DNA from: Akebia trifoliata
Lineage: Eukaryota > Streptophyta > Magnoliopsida > Ranunculales > Lardizabalaceae
Direction: 5' to 3'
Assembly (NCBI GenBank): GCA_017979445.1
Contig: CM030714.1
Span: 14,503,892 to 14,567,891 of the forward strand
Length of the DNA stretch: 64,000 nucleotides
Positions within the stretch are counted from its first letter, which is position 1, and each line of letters opens with the position of its first letter. The position numbers were made by a program, and so were the translations under genes. The notes beneath the pieces were generated by a model. That model saw only the letters and a program-made list of their open reading frames with translations. It had not been told where the DNA came from and did no database searches. This document shows positions 47,621 through 60,361 of the stretch, one piece after another.

Positions 47621-48577
47621 TGTGGCGCCCCGCCAAACACTAACAAAAATTCCCTTGTCAGATCTCGAGGTACTAGGTGGCACCTAGAAATTTTGGCATG
47701 GTCTGCTCTATTTATGTTAGCATTCCAAGGCGTTCAGCATGCACCTGATAAACAACATACAATCCTGCATATAAACAAATAAAATATACTACTAATGGAC
47801 GCCTATATACATCTAATAACGTACGGTAGATCAGAGTGCGGAAGAAGAAATTTATACACGGGATTATACAAAAATTTCTTACTCTAACAAAAGTCCTAAC
47901 ACTTGTAACAAAATATATTACTTTTTGACAATCGATACCATTAGGAGCTATAACCCCAATACTCACCAAGTGACGAACTCTGACTATCTATCTGACCCAC
48001 TAGATGATTCTCACTCATTTTCTACACCTGTCTCACCAAGCTTCGGATTTAAAACTAAAAAAAATAGATAAGGAAAGGGTGAGTAACAATGGTTACCTAG
48101 TAAGTAAGAACACAATTTCTGTCAATAACATCTTCTAACATGAACAAATAAGCATACTAAATCATTTTAAAATCTGTAAAATTTTACAAAAGAACTACGA
48201 TTAACTAGTACATATAGCCAGGGATGAGAAACTAAACATTTTAAAACTCACATTACATCGATCAACAGTACTCACTATAACATTTTCTTTTCTTATACAA
48301 ATCTAATTGATCAAATAGAAACATTAAACATATATTTCATTTTATATGTAAAAAATAAGACAATAGATACATAATATACAATGGTGGAGTAGTAGAATTA
48401 AAGAGTTGGGATTCACGATTGGATCGCTCCCAATCAGGACATGATGTTTCATAATAAAGTATTAGTTCCTGATTTTGTGACTGGTCGTTGTTTACCACAC
48501 TTGTGGGATCATTTATCTGCCTCAAGCTTGTCGTTTGACGTGACTGTAAGCAATGGGTCTATTTTCGATGTGTCAGA
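47621..48577 (-). repeat. 5' LTR of element A, partial extra copy
   Basis: TGTGGCGCCCC end, 957 bp, homologous to 25950-26900. It breaks off after GATGTGTCAGAA, where a second LTR copy begins. The conserved palindrome is at about 48080-48093. Confidence 0.8.
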
Positions 48578-51500
48578 ATCCCCGTCAAACGCTAACACAA
48601 ATCCCCATGTCAGATCTCGAGGTACTATGTGGCACCTCAAAATTTTGACATGGTCTCCTCTGTTTATGTTGGCATTCTAAGGCGATTCAACCTGTACCTA
48701 ATGAACAACATACAATCCTACATACATACATACAAAATATAATACTAGCGGAAGCCTATATACATCTAATAACGTACGAAAGATCAGAGTGCAGAAGAAG
48801 AAATTTATACACAGGATTATACAGAAATTTATCACTCTAACAAAATTCTTAACACTCAATATTGAACCCAAAGTACCTCTAGACGAACTGATACCACTAG
48901 GGGATATAACCCCAGTACTCACCAGGTAACAGACTTTGGTCATCTATCTGACACACCAGATGGTCCCCATTCGCTGGTTCTATGCCCGTCTCGCCAACTG
49001 CAGATTTTAAAGCTAAAAAATAAGAAGGAACGGGTGATTAACAATGGTTACCCAGTAAGGAAACAAATAGTTTCTGCCAATAACCTCTCCTAACATGAAT
49101 GAATAAACATTTTGAATCATTTTAAAATATGCAAAGTTTTACAGAAGAAACTACGATTAACTGGTACATATAGTCAAGGATAAGCAACTAAATATTTTAA
49201 AACTCACCTTACATCGATTAACAGTACTTACTATAACATTCTATTTTTTATACAAATCTAATTAATCAAATGAAAATATTAAACATCCTTTTCATTTTAT
49301 ATATCAAAATAAAGTAACAAATACATAATACACAATGGTGGAGAAGTAGAATTAGAGAGTTGGGATTCACGATTGGATCGCTCGTAGTTAGGACATGATG
49401 TTTCATAATAAAGTAATAGTTCCTGATTTTGTGGTTGGTCGCTGTTTACCATACTTGCAGGACCATTTATCCGGCTTAGGCTGGCCGTTTGATGTGATCG
49501 TAAGTAATGGGTCTCTTTCGATGTGTCAGAACGTTCGATTACTATAGATTGTTAGTGATCACTGACTAATCATATTCGTCTATTCCTATCAGGCGTGCAT
49601 GTGATTCCCAAAAATACAAACCATTCGTATACGACCACATTTATATTACAAGTTCACTAGCAAAGATAGAGAGGAATAAATCCGGATTCCAGTTGTAACT
49701 CTACTCTTATACGCGTCCCATACCACGTAGGAGCTTGGTGGTCCCTACCGTACATCCTAGGATAATATACCACTCCGGATGATATGATGCACTATCCTTT
49801 CAGGCATTTACAAACTCTTTAACAGCACACAAAATAGCTATCTATATATAGGGTAGCGTTCAATGGCTAACTTTTTGGCAAAATATTTTTTAAAACATGA
49901 GTTAGAAGTTTTGGAAATGGCTGATTTTTGGTGAGGATGCTCTCTACAGTGAGTAGATCATCCTCACCAAAAATCAGCCCATTCCAAAGCTTCTAACCCA
50001 TGTTTACAAGTTGAAAAATCGTGGACCGTCCATTTTTTATAAACTATTTTTTATGGGGTTAGAAGTTTTGGAATAGGCAGATTTTTGGGGATGATGATCT
50101 CATCACCGTACAGATCATCCTCACCAAAAATCAGCCCATTCCAAAACTTCTAACTCATGTTTTGCTAAAACGTTTGCCAAAAAGTTAGTCATTGAACGGG
50201 ACCCATATATATATATAATATATTATTTTCATTTAAAAATAAAAGAGAAATTAATAATACAAGATTGAGAATAGATATTCAGTTTCCTACCATGAAAGTG
50301 TGGCCAGTTGGCCTAAAATAAATAACGGAACGAAAACGTAAACAACGTCTCGCGCTAACAGAAAGTAAATAAACATGCAACCAGTAACATTATCCTTAGA
50401 TATTCATTCACCAACCTACACACAACACAATAATGTAAAATGTAGACATCACCCCTCGGGTGTGACTATGACATTTTACCATTTCATACCATTTTTTCCT
50501 TTTTTCAATTTTTACAATTTCTAATTTCTCAAACAAAATATCCACTTTCTGATATTTATCAACTCAATATGAATTAATCGAATATTAAATCATTTTCCAA
50601 CTATAAAATTTATTTTCATCAAGAACGTTAAAAAAGTACAAAACTTATATCAAAACGAGGTCCAAGTGATGCACAGGACCCAATTGACAGAAATAACCCG
50701 ATGAAATATCCTGCCCACGTATAATTTGTTATAAAATACAGTTAAACATATTAAACATGCAAGTTCTGGTGTGAATTTGAAATAACCAATTGAATTCAAT
50801 ATTTTTGGAAACTCGCCATAAATGTTTAATAAAATCCTAAATGCAATTTTCACAATCTACGATTACTAATAGAAATTGAGAGTTCCTTACAATCTCTAGG
50901 AGATAGGATCGAAGCGCGTGGGCGAAAATCGAGACGAATCAGACTTCGAAGCGGCTTATTTTTTAATCTGGCCCAGTGATTTCGAAGATCTCAACGTCAT
51001 CATCCTTTCTCCCTTCTACGACGGAGGACAGTTTGACCCCGAAACTGATGAAATCTAAGGTCAAAATTTCGAAACCCCCGTATATGAATACGACTAATTT
51101 TTGATGATACGAGGTGAAAAAAAATGAAATGAAGGGATCTTGGGTCGATTTTGTAGATGTCGAAGCTGTGGACATTTCTTCCTTCTACGACGAAAGTCAA
51201 CGGCGAGTCGTTTGCAACAAATCTAATATTGAAAATCGAAGAAAAAATAATTTTTTTTAAATGGGTTGACTGGTTTTGGGTCATTTAAAATGAATGTAAA
51301 TAGTTAAATAAAAAAAAAATTATTTATATATATCTTGGGACGAAATCGATATTTTGCTTATTGTTTCGATCGATAATAACTTGACTGTCCGGACTCCAAA
51401 AATGACGAATGAATAATCTATTTCGTCTAATTTTTCATTCTGGATCTAATGGTGTAGTCAATTTCTACAAATTCTATCTCTACCAAAAACTTACATTTTT

Positions 51501-51906
51501 GGCCTGAGGTGACAACTAAAATTGATGTCATTTTCGTTTTTTACGATAATTCGACTTTTTGGACTCAAAAAATGACAATAGTCCATGTTAAATAATTTTT
51601 CGTTACGAATCCAATGGTATAATTAAATCATAATAATTCTTGCTCTAGCAAAAAGTTACTATTTTAACCTGGTCTGACTCGGTAATCGAGGATTTTACAA
51701 CTTTTATATTCAGACTTGCATTTGAGCATGCTTGCAGGCTAAAGTATATTTTTCGATCATTTTGAATCTAATGGTAAGGTCAGATTCCATTAAAAATAAT
51801 CAGATATATCCTAAATTTTTACCCCTAAGTCTAACTTTCAGGATTTTATCAAAATTTCATTATTTATTTTTTCTCGAGATACGAATAAAAAACTTGAGGT
51901 TTTATA
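48578..51906 (-). repeat. 5' LTR of element A, main copy
   Basis: Starts abruptly at CCCCGTCAAACGC (the first few LTR bases are missing) and runs to GAGGTTTTATA at 51906, next to TTTAT, the partner of the duplication at 25945. It contains the 354-bp MITE at 49851. Together with 47621-48577 it is a partial head-to-tail LTR repeat. Confidence 0.82.
49851..50204. mobile_element. MITE, 354 bp, inside LTR of A
   Basis: Ends GGGTAGCGTTCAATGGCTAA and, on the other strand, GGGTCCCGTTCAATGACTAA: terminal inverted repeats of about 33 bp with few mismatches that continue into CTTTTTGGCAAA. Inside are two further palindromes built from GTTAGAAGTTTTGGAA...TTCCAAAGCTTCTAAC (49902-50010 and 50058-50152). 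All sister LTRs (for example 39463 and 27213) lack it. The flanks are (TA)n, so the target duplication cannot be sized. No coding capacity. Confidence 0.9.
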
Positions 51907-54216
51907 TTTATTTTTAAATCGTAAAATGTACTTCATTTATTTCTAAAATTATGCCAAGACCCTCATGGTTTGATGTGTTTTCATATTATTTTAACATTGA
52001 CTTGTGGGTGGGATAATAGAATTGAAGAACGATTGAAAAACCCGAAAGAAATGACGAAAAATCAAAAATTTGTTAAATCTAAAACTTTCTGACGGTTCTA
52101 CTGTGCTTGACATTTTTTTCATAAACCGCAGCTTGTTTTTACCTTGAATTCCCTTTCACTTGTAGGTGTATTTTAAACTTTTTATTTCATTAAAAGCATT
52201 TAAGTAACTTTTCATTTACTTTAAGTTTTTTCCTGAAATTAAAGTTTTTTCCCCCATTTCGGAACAATGGGAATGGTTTCAAAATCCAAATCTCAAATGA
52301 TCAAAATCCAAATTTTGATTTCAAGAACAAAACGTAAATTTGGACGTTTCGTCAGATTTTCAAATTTTAATATCTTTTGCGATACTTTGAATTAGCCAAT
52401 AAAATTGGTATGATGTCGAATCTCGTGTTAAAGACTTTCATTTTCAAAAACCCATTTTTAATTTCAAGAATTTTGAAAAATAACACTTAGCCAAATTGTC
52501 ACCAATTTTCACCGTTTTGAGAATTTTGATTTCGTGCATCGCCGGGACCCCATTTTGAATAAACCTTGGTAGTTTTTAGTGAATGATCCAAATGATTTTG
52601 ATAGATTGAGAAAAAGATGTTGTGCTTAAAAAGATGAAAAGTAAAAATGTCAAAAAATAGAAAAAACAAAAAGGATGAAATGGTAAAATGCCAATATCAT
52701 ATCCGATGGGTGATGTATGCATTTTACATTATTATGTTATAAGTATAAGTTGGTAAAGGGATATCCAGGGATAATGATTGATTGCATGTTTATTTACGCG
52801 CTGAGTTATATTTATGTCCAATTATTTATTTTAGGCCGAGTAGCCACAGTTGCATGGTAGGAAACTGGATATCCATTCTCAATCTTCTGTTATTAATTTC
52901 TCTTTCATTTTCAAAGAAAAATGATATATATATATATATATATATATGTTATTTTTAAGTAGTTAAAGAGTATGTGAATAGTTGATGGGATAGTGTGTCA
53001 TATCATCCGGAGTAGTGTATTATCCTATGATGTATGGTAGGGACAACCAAGCTCATACGTGGTATGGGACGCGTATGAGAGTAGAGTCACAACTGGAATC
53101 TAGGATCATTCATTTTTATATTTACCAGTGAACTTGTATTGTAAAGGTGGTTGTATATGAATGGAGTTATTTATTTTGAAAATTACATGCATACCTGATA
53201 GGCATAGACGAAGATGATTAGTCAGTGATCACTAACAATCTAGAAGTAATCAAACGGTTTGACACGTCGAAAAGAGACCCATTGCTTACGGTTACGTCAA
53301 ACGGCCCGCCTAAGCTGGATAAATGATCTCGCAAGTATGGTAAATAGTGACTAGCCACAAAATTAATGACTAATACTTTATTTTAGAATATTATGTCCTA
53401 ATTAAAAGTGATTTAGTCGTGAATCTCAACTCTCTAATTCTACAACTCTACCATTGTGTATTATATAGCTATTGTTTTATTTTGTAATATAAACTGAAAA
53501 GCATACCTATCATTTCAATATTGTCAATTATATTTGTATAAAAATGAAAACGTATAGTGAGTACTGATGATTGATGTTATATGAACTTTTGAATTGTTAA
53601 TTGCTTATCCCTAGCTATATGTACCAGTTAATCGTATTTTATTTTATCAAGCTTTGCATGTATTAAAATGTTCAGTATACTTATTCGATCATGTTTAGGA
53701 GAGGTTATTAATAGGAATTGGTTGTGGACTTACTAGGTAACCATTGTTACTTACATTTTTTTTTTCTATTTTTTTAGTTTCAGAACTTGCAGTTATCAAG
53801 GCAGAAGTCAAGTCGACAAGTGAAGAGTATCTGGTTGGTCAGATCAACGACTAGAATCTATTGCATGGTGAGCACTAAGGCTACACCCTTCAATGTCGTC
53901 AGTTTCATCCATGATGTATATAGATTTTGGGATCGAGTGTTAGGTCCATGTTAGAGTGAGAGTATTTTTGTAATTATGTATATTGTTAAACTCCCGTACT
54001 TTAATTTACTTACATGTTCGATGTATTTAGTCTTCTACTATTATGTTCTGTGGTTGCATTGTATATACAGGATTTGTTGTACATTGGATATTCAGGTTTT
54101 TGAGTTTCGTGGAATGCTAACATAAATAGAAGGAGCCATGTCAAGTTTTTGAGGTGCCATCTAGTACTTCAAAACTTGACTTTGGGATTTGTGTTAGCGT
54201 TTGGCAATGCGCGACA
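51907..54216 (+). repeat. 5' LTR of element D, part 2
   Basis: Continues 25949 after element A and ends GCGCGACA at 54216. It matches 61262-61994 of the 3' LTR from its first bases. It includes a (TA)n run at 52923-52950 and the family's conserved block GTGATGTATGCATTTTAC at about 52710. Confidence 0.85.
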
Positions 54217-54218
54217 TA

Positions 54219-54230
54219 TGGTATAAGAGC
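54219..54230 (+). other. Primer-binding site of element D
   Basis: TGGTATAAGAGC, one mismatch from the tRNA-iMet site, two bases after the LTR. It fixes D as plus-strand. Confidence 0.82.
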
Positions 54231-54284
54231 ATAGTATTAAATCTGTATAGGATACAAATTAGCTATGTTTTGGAGAATAGGCTG

Positions 54285-57200
54285 TGTGACGCCCCGCCAA
54301 ACGCTAACACAAATCCCAAGGCCAAATCCCAAGGTACTAGGTGGCACCTCGAAATTTCGACATGGTCTCCTCTGTTTATGTTAGCGTTTCACGGAACTCA
54401 AACCTGATAAACCAATTTATAACAAAACCTGTATATAAAAATGTAGATACAGGAAAATAACAACAACAGACTAATTACATCTAACATATAAGTAGATCAG
54501 AGTGCGGAAGATTTATCAATATATAGGCTTACCAAAACACTCTCACTCTAACATAGGCCTAAACTCTCAATCCAAAAACTACATACACCCTGGGTGAAAC
54601 TGACAATATTAAGGGATGTGGCCCTAATGCTCACCAGGCAATAAACTCTGATAGTCGATCTGATCGACCAGATACTCCTCAATTACTGACTCTACGCCTG
54701 CCTTGGTAGCTGCAAATGCTGAAACTAAAAAAAAATAGGAATGAAAGGGTGAGTAACAATGGTTACCCAATAAGTCCACAGCCAATTCCTACTAATAACC
54801 CTTCCTAAGCATGATCGAATAAAGCATACTAAACATTTTAATACATGCAAGGTTTTACAAGATAAAGTACGATCAACTGGTACATATAGCCAGGGATGAA
54901 CAACTAAACAGTTTAAAAATTATACATAGCATCAATCGTCCATACTCATTATACATTTTCCATTTTATGCAAATAGTGTTGACAACATTGAAATAAATGA
55001 CATGCTTCCCAGTTTATAATTCGAAATATAACAACAAATACATAATACAAATGGTGGAGTATTGGAATTAAAGAGTTGGGATTCACGACTGGATAGCTCA
55101 CAGTCGGGACATGATATTCCCCAATAACATCGTAGTTCCTGATTTTGTGGCTGGTCGTGTCTACCATGCTTGCGGAACCATTTATCCGGCTCAGGCTGGC
55201 CGTTTGACGTGACCGTAAGCAATGGTCTCTTTTTGATGTGTCAGAACGTTCGACTACTACTAGATTGTTAGTGATCACTGACCAATCATCTTCGTCTATG
55301 CCTATCAGGCGTGCATGTGATTCCCAAAAGACACTCCACTCGTATACGACCACCTTTACAATACACGTTCACTGATAAAGATAAGAAAGGAATGAACCCG
55401 GATTCCAGTTGTGACTCCACTCTCATACGCGTCCCATACCACGTATGAGTTTGGTGGTCCCTACCGTACATCCCAGGATAGTGCACCCCTCCGGATGATG
55501 TGACGCACTATCCCTTCAGGCATTCACAAACCCTTTAACAGCTCACAAAATAGTTACGTATATATATGATTTTTCATTTAAAACAAAAGAGAAATCAACA
55601 GAACAGGGTTGAGAACGGATATCCAGTTCCTACCATGCAACTGTGGCCACCCGACCTAAAAATAAACAACAGTACTCAGCGCACGCGCTAACATAATCAG
55701 AAATAAACATACAACCCTTTCATTAATAACCTGGATATCCATTCACCAACCTACACACAACATAAAATGTAAAATGCAGACATCACCCCTCGGGTGTTAT
55801 TCTGACATTTTATCGTTCATTCCCTTTTCCCACTCTCTCGACATTCTCACTTTTCATCTTTTCGAATCAACCATCCATTTTCAATCTTTCAAAGTCAGTT
55901 TTTTGGTCTTTCCATTGAAAACCACCAAAGTTTATTCAAAAACAAGGTCCCAGCGATGCTCGGAACCAAAGCTGTTAAAAATAAAGAAAGCTGGTGAAAA
56001 TTTGGCTAAGTGTCGGAAACTCAATTTTTCAAAGTTCTCAAAATGGAAAACGGGTTTTTCGAATTGAAAGTTTTGATCATGAGATTCGACACCATATAGT
56101 TTTTATAATCTAATTCAAAGTTACGCGAAAGTGATTACATTTTGAAAACTTGTCGAAAACATCGAAAAATACGTTTTGTTCTTGAAACTAAAATTTGGAT
56201 TTTGATCCTTTGAGATTTGGATCTTGAAACCATTCCCATTGTTCCGAAATGGGGGGTAAGACCTTAATTTCATTAAAGAACTTAAAGTAAATGGACATTT
56301 ACTTAAATGTTTTTAATGAAATGAAGGGTGAGAAATAGTGTATAAGGTGTGGGGAAGTCTAGCCAAGAGTCAGAGTCTGTTTTTGACTCAGAACAGTGCT
56401 GTCGGTAGCAGAACCTTGTTCTGTCTGTGGAACCGATGGTTCCTACCGACAGAAGAAAATTTTTGGTGGCAGAAGCTTCATTCTATCGGTGGAACAGACC
56501 CTTCCCGCCGACAGCCTGAATCTCACTCGCGATTTTTGGGTTTTTCGATCCCTTCTTTGGATCTTTATTCCATTCTTCAAATCCCGCAATCCACCCACGA
56601 ATTCAACATTTAAAACCTAGATTAAACACATCAAATCCTTATTTCTAGCATAAATTTCAATTCAAATAAAGGTTTCTACGATTTAAAACAAGCAACACAT
56701 TTTTAACAAAATCCCTAAATGCAAATTTCATAAATCTAAAGCTACCAATAAGAATTGGAAGTCCCTTACTTGGTTGTGGACGCCAAGGATACAAGCTAGC
56801 ACTATAAATCAGGGTTGGATGGCTCGAGAGTCAAGGTTGGGCTGACTTGGATGCGAAACGAGCGAGGGTTTGCAAGGTATCCGACAATGACGTTCTCCTT
56901 CGCTTCTACAATGAAGTATAGACCTAGCTCCTAGCTCGATGAAGCCCTCGGATGGAATGTGTTGAGGTTTACTCGAGCTACCCGGCTGGTTTTGATGGAG
57001 GATGGAGAAAACGAACAAGAATGGATAAGTAAAGATGGTGAAGTTGTTGCCCTCGCCGTGGCCGACAACTTTGCCTTCTTCGTCGATGTTCAACTCGGCT
57101 TCGTTCACGCACAAACTTGACGGAAATGGGTCGAAACCCTAGGGTGGAGAATTGGCTGTCGTTTGGGATTTCTTAGAGAAGAAGAGGAAAGAATGAAGTA

Positions 57201-57643
57201 AAAGAAATCAGATTCCTTTTTATAATAAAGCTAAGGGGCATACTTGTAATTTCCTCCTTATTTCTAGTTTCGGCCGTAACTTAACTATTCGGACTCGAAA
57301 AGCGACAAACGAATATTAAATTTCGAATAATTTTTCGCTACGGATCTAATGGTGTCATCAAATCTTTTTGATTCTCACTCTAATGAAATTCCACTATTTT
57401 GGGTCCCACTTAACACGAAATTCGAGGATTATATAACTTCTCCATCCGAATTCAAATTCGAACTTGCTTACAGGCTAATGTATATATTTCAATTCTTTTG
57501 AATCTAATGGCGAAGTTGATTTTCCTCGAAATTAATCATAGCAATATTCGAGTATTTTACTCTAAGTCTTTCACTCGATATTTTCCTCCAAATCTTACCA
57601 TTTAATTTTCTCGAGATATGATTTGAAAATCCGGGGTGTTATA
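54285..57643 (-). mobile_element. Solo LTR H in the leader of D
   Basis: TGTGACGCCCC to CCGGGGTGTTATA, 3359 bp, with a perfect duplication GGCTG (54280-54284 and 57644-57648). The empty site is seen in element A's leader (47545-47570, other strand: GGCTGATACCAC). It belongs to the GACG subfamily with B and I. Longest and least deleted LTR in the window, with the palindrome near 54753 and a dyad cluster at 56398-56515. Confidence 0.93.
56398..56515. repeat. CTGTCGGT/ACCGACAG dyads in LTR H
   Basis: Shorter version of the cluster at 31816: GCTGTCGGTAGCAGAACC, TACCGACAGAAG, TATCGGTGGAACAGACC, CCGCCGACAGCC. Same position within the LTR, fewer and more decayed units. Confidence 0.7.
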
Positions 57644-57648
57644 GGCTG

Positions 57649-58800
57649 ATACCACAAACATTAGAGATAATTATAATATGTCACTAGGAATCTGATATTT
57701 GAGTTCATCAGTAGTTTCGTATTGGGATTACGAGCTCTTTTGTGTCTAGAAGTCCGTAAAGCCTGTTAAGCCTAAGATAAGATTCTATGTTCATTCTGTT
57801 AGTAATGAAAATGGTGTTCATTACTAGATTTCTTATTATAATAGTAGTTAATGTTTCCATAATAATGATGTTGGCGTGGTTCTGAGAAGTACCTTTCTTC
57901 TGATGAATAGTAAATTACTAAACTTGTAGGTTAGGAAAAGATGCAAGGAAATAGAGTTACAACTAGACCCATGACAAGGAGTCAAACTAGTAGGGAATAC
58001 CTACCTGGGTCGAGTAAACTTATTAAAATAGAACGGTTGATAGAAACGAGATTATTTAAATATCCACACAAGAAATGGAAGAGTTTTACAAGAAACAACA
58101 ACATATGCTATTAAATCAGTTAAAAAAAGAGTAATGGCATGCTATGAATGTAGTAAGTTGGGACATAAAGAGGAGCAATGTTCGGGCCAACATTAACTGA
58201 TTAAAAATGCTTGACTTAAAAAAATATTAGATGAGCAATGAGGCCATCGAGTTTTAACAAGGTCAACAACATGCTTATACCATCGCAAAAGGACCAAACT
58301 AGCTGTTGAAAGCGAGAGGGGATGGAATTACAGATGTCCTAGGGACAAACCAGTCAACCCCAGACCTCTTTTCCTTCTAGATCAGAATCGACTAAGAGGC
58401 CGATGTATTCGAGGCCAATCGTCCCCAAGTCAGCGTATCCACATTATAGAGCTCCTCCACTACCAAGTTGTAGGGTTCCCTCATCACCAAGTCATAGAAC
58501 AGTTAGAACTCCAACAATGCCAGCAAGACTAAGAGTACCAAAAAGACAGGTCCAGAGATTATAGGCTCTAGTTTACCAACTGCCCATTTCACAAAAACCT
58601 ACGAAAACAAGATCAATGACATGTTACGCATGTGATCAGATGGGATATATCAGGAAAAAGTGTCCTTTATCACAGTCGCAAGTAGGAGTTGTGACCCAAG
58701 AGAAAGTACTTGTCTTTAACGAAATTTTGGAAGGTACGATTTCTAATTATAATGTTAGAAATTGGAGTTTTATTCAATATTAGTTCCTCTTGATCATATA
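57649..58800 (+). pseudogene. gag of non-autonomous element D
   Basis: 57649-57940 is the leader. An ATG at 57941 begins MQGNRVTTRPMTRSQTSREY, the same protein as in element A. Zinc knuckle 1 at 58140-58181 is intact in sequence (CYECSKLGHKEEQC, C-x2-C-x4-H-x4-C). Knuckle 2 at 58622-58663 is CYACDQMGYIRKKC, with Tyr in place of His. A basic, Pro- and Arg-rich linker lies between them. Stops and frameshifts break the frame in many places, so only pieces are open. Confidence 0.8.
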
Positions 58801-60349
58801 ATTATGTTGTGAACGTACACACTTGCCAAAGCTAGAAACTACTGACACGGGTCGAGTAATGAAATTTTCTACGCCACCTAGAAACTATGATTGTTAAAAA
58901 ATTGTTGAATAGTATAAGGTACAGAATTTTGATGAAATAGCCGTAGTAGAGTACGGTAGCAAAGAACATTACACATGGAGATGTGTGTTGTGGGGATGCG
59001 TGTTAATATAATGATGAGTAATAATGAATGTTCTAATAATTAATAAGTATGTTTTAGGTGTCAGAATGGATGTAGAGTGTAAGAAGATGAATGCGACTCA
59101 TAAGACTAGTAATATGGCTATGTAGCATGTGAAAGTAGGGGTAATAGTTGATACTATAAATGGTTCAGTTGAAGAATTGGTGAAATCTAGACAATGTAGT
59201 GTACAATTTTGAAAGAACGTGTAATATGTGAAAGAAAAGAGATTTAGTAGAGTATAAGTTAGGAGGTGGGTCAATGTAATATGCGAGAAATAATAATTAT
59301 GTTATAATGTTGTATTAATGGTGACTTAATGGAATTCTGAGAAAATAGATGAAGAACGTAAGATAGCAATATTGCTTATGAGTTGAAATTCATGAAAGAT
59401 AGTTGGGAGATTTGTAAAGGTTAATTGTGATAATATCAATATTGGATGATAAGTGAAAATATGTGTGATTTAGGCGAGATAAAAATACATGAATAAGGAT
59501 TAATTGATATTACAATGATATTTAAGTAGTAATTAGTCAATGCCGTGATTTTAGGAGTAGAGAAAAAAAGCGTGCGGCTTGCAACTTACAGGACCGTTTG
59601 AGGTAGTTGAATGGAGAGGCCCAGTGGCTTATAGATTGATTCTACTACCACAACTCGAACACATTCACGACATGTCCCACGTGTCCATGTTGAAGAAGTA
59701 ATTGCCAGACCCTTCACACGTGGTTAATTTGCGAAATAATTTATTTGATGTAGGATTTGTCCTCTTGATTAAGATTTTAAATCATGAAGATTATGACAAG
59801 GGTCTTAAGGAAATATCACAGTAAGCAAAACATGAAATATTGAGTTAAATGGAGAGATGTCGGTATATGAGGAATAAAGGTTTTAATGCGATTTGCGAAG
59901 TTAGTGTTAGTAGATACTTGTATTATAGTAGTGGTATATTTGTGGTAAGACTAAGTATTGAAGAATAATATTCACGGCCAGTGTGAGTAAAACATAATAG
60001 ACGGTGTAATTAGTACAAGAAGTAAAAATAAAGATTAGATATGTAAATGGATTACTATTGGTAAAAATTGATAGTGAATTGGTGTAGTGTGAGTTGATCG
60101 TATTTTAGGATTATACAAATGATGAATTAGTTGGAGAATGAGAGTGATTTGGAGTGTTTAATTGATGGATGTATTGGGTTGATGAAAAATAGGTGACATG
60201 AGGTTTATGAGTTATAAATGAAATTGGCTTGAGACCAAGAATCGATGATGACCAAAAATAGGTATGGTTTATTATACATGTCATGTTAATGGAATGGTAA
60301 CGAAGTTTGATAAGGTATGATTTCAACTTCGATGACTAAATTTTTATTA
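58801..60349 (+). pseudogene. Element D interior: non-coding part and pol C-terminal remnant
   Basis: 58801-59540 has no reading frame and parallels 44991-45840 of element A. 59545-59735 is a recognisable pol C-terminus: TGPFEVVEW, GPVAYRLILLPQLEHIHD and a MLKK segment, as in B at 33420-33560. So protease, reverse transcriptase, RNase H and the integrase core are all missing between gag and this remnant. 59736-60349 is 3' untranslated. Confidence 0.78.
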
Positions 60350-60361
60350 AGAGGGGGAGAA
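60350..60361 (+). other. Polypurine tract of element D
   Basis: AGAGGGGGAGAA directly before the 3' LTR. Confidence 0.85.

Noticed and set aside
56338..57114. Open frames in LTR H (91, 74 and 101 codons)
   Set aside because: They are in LTR sequence, on both strands, with related broken versions in LTR I (62607-62825).
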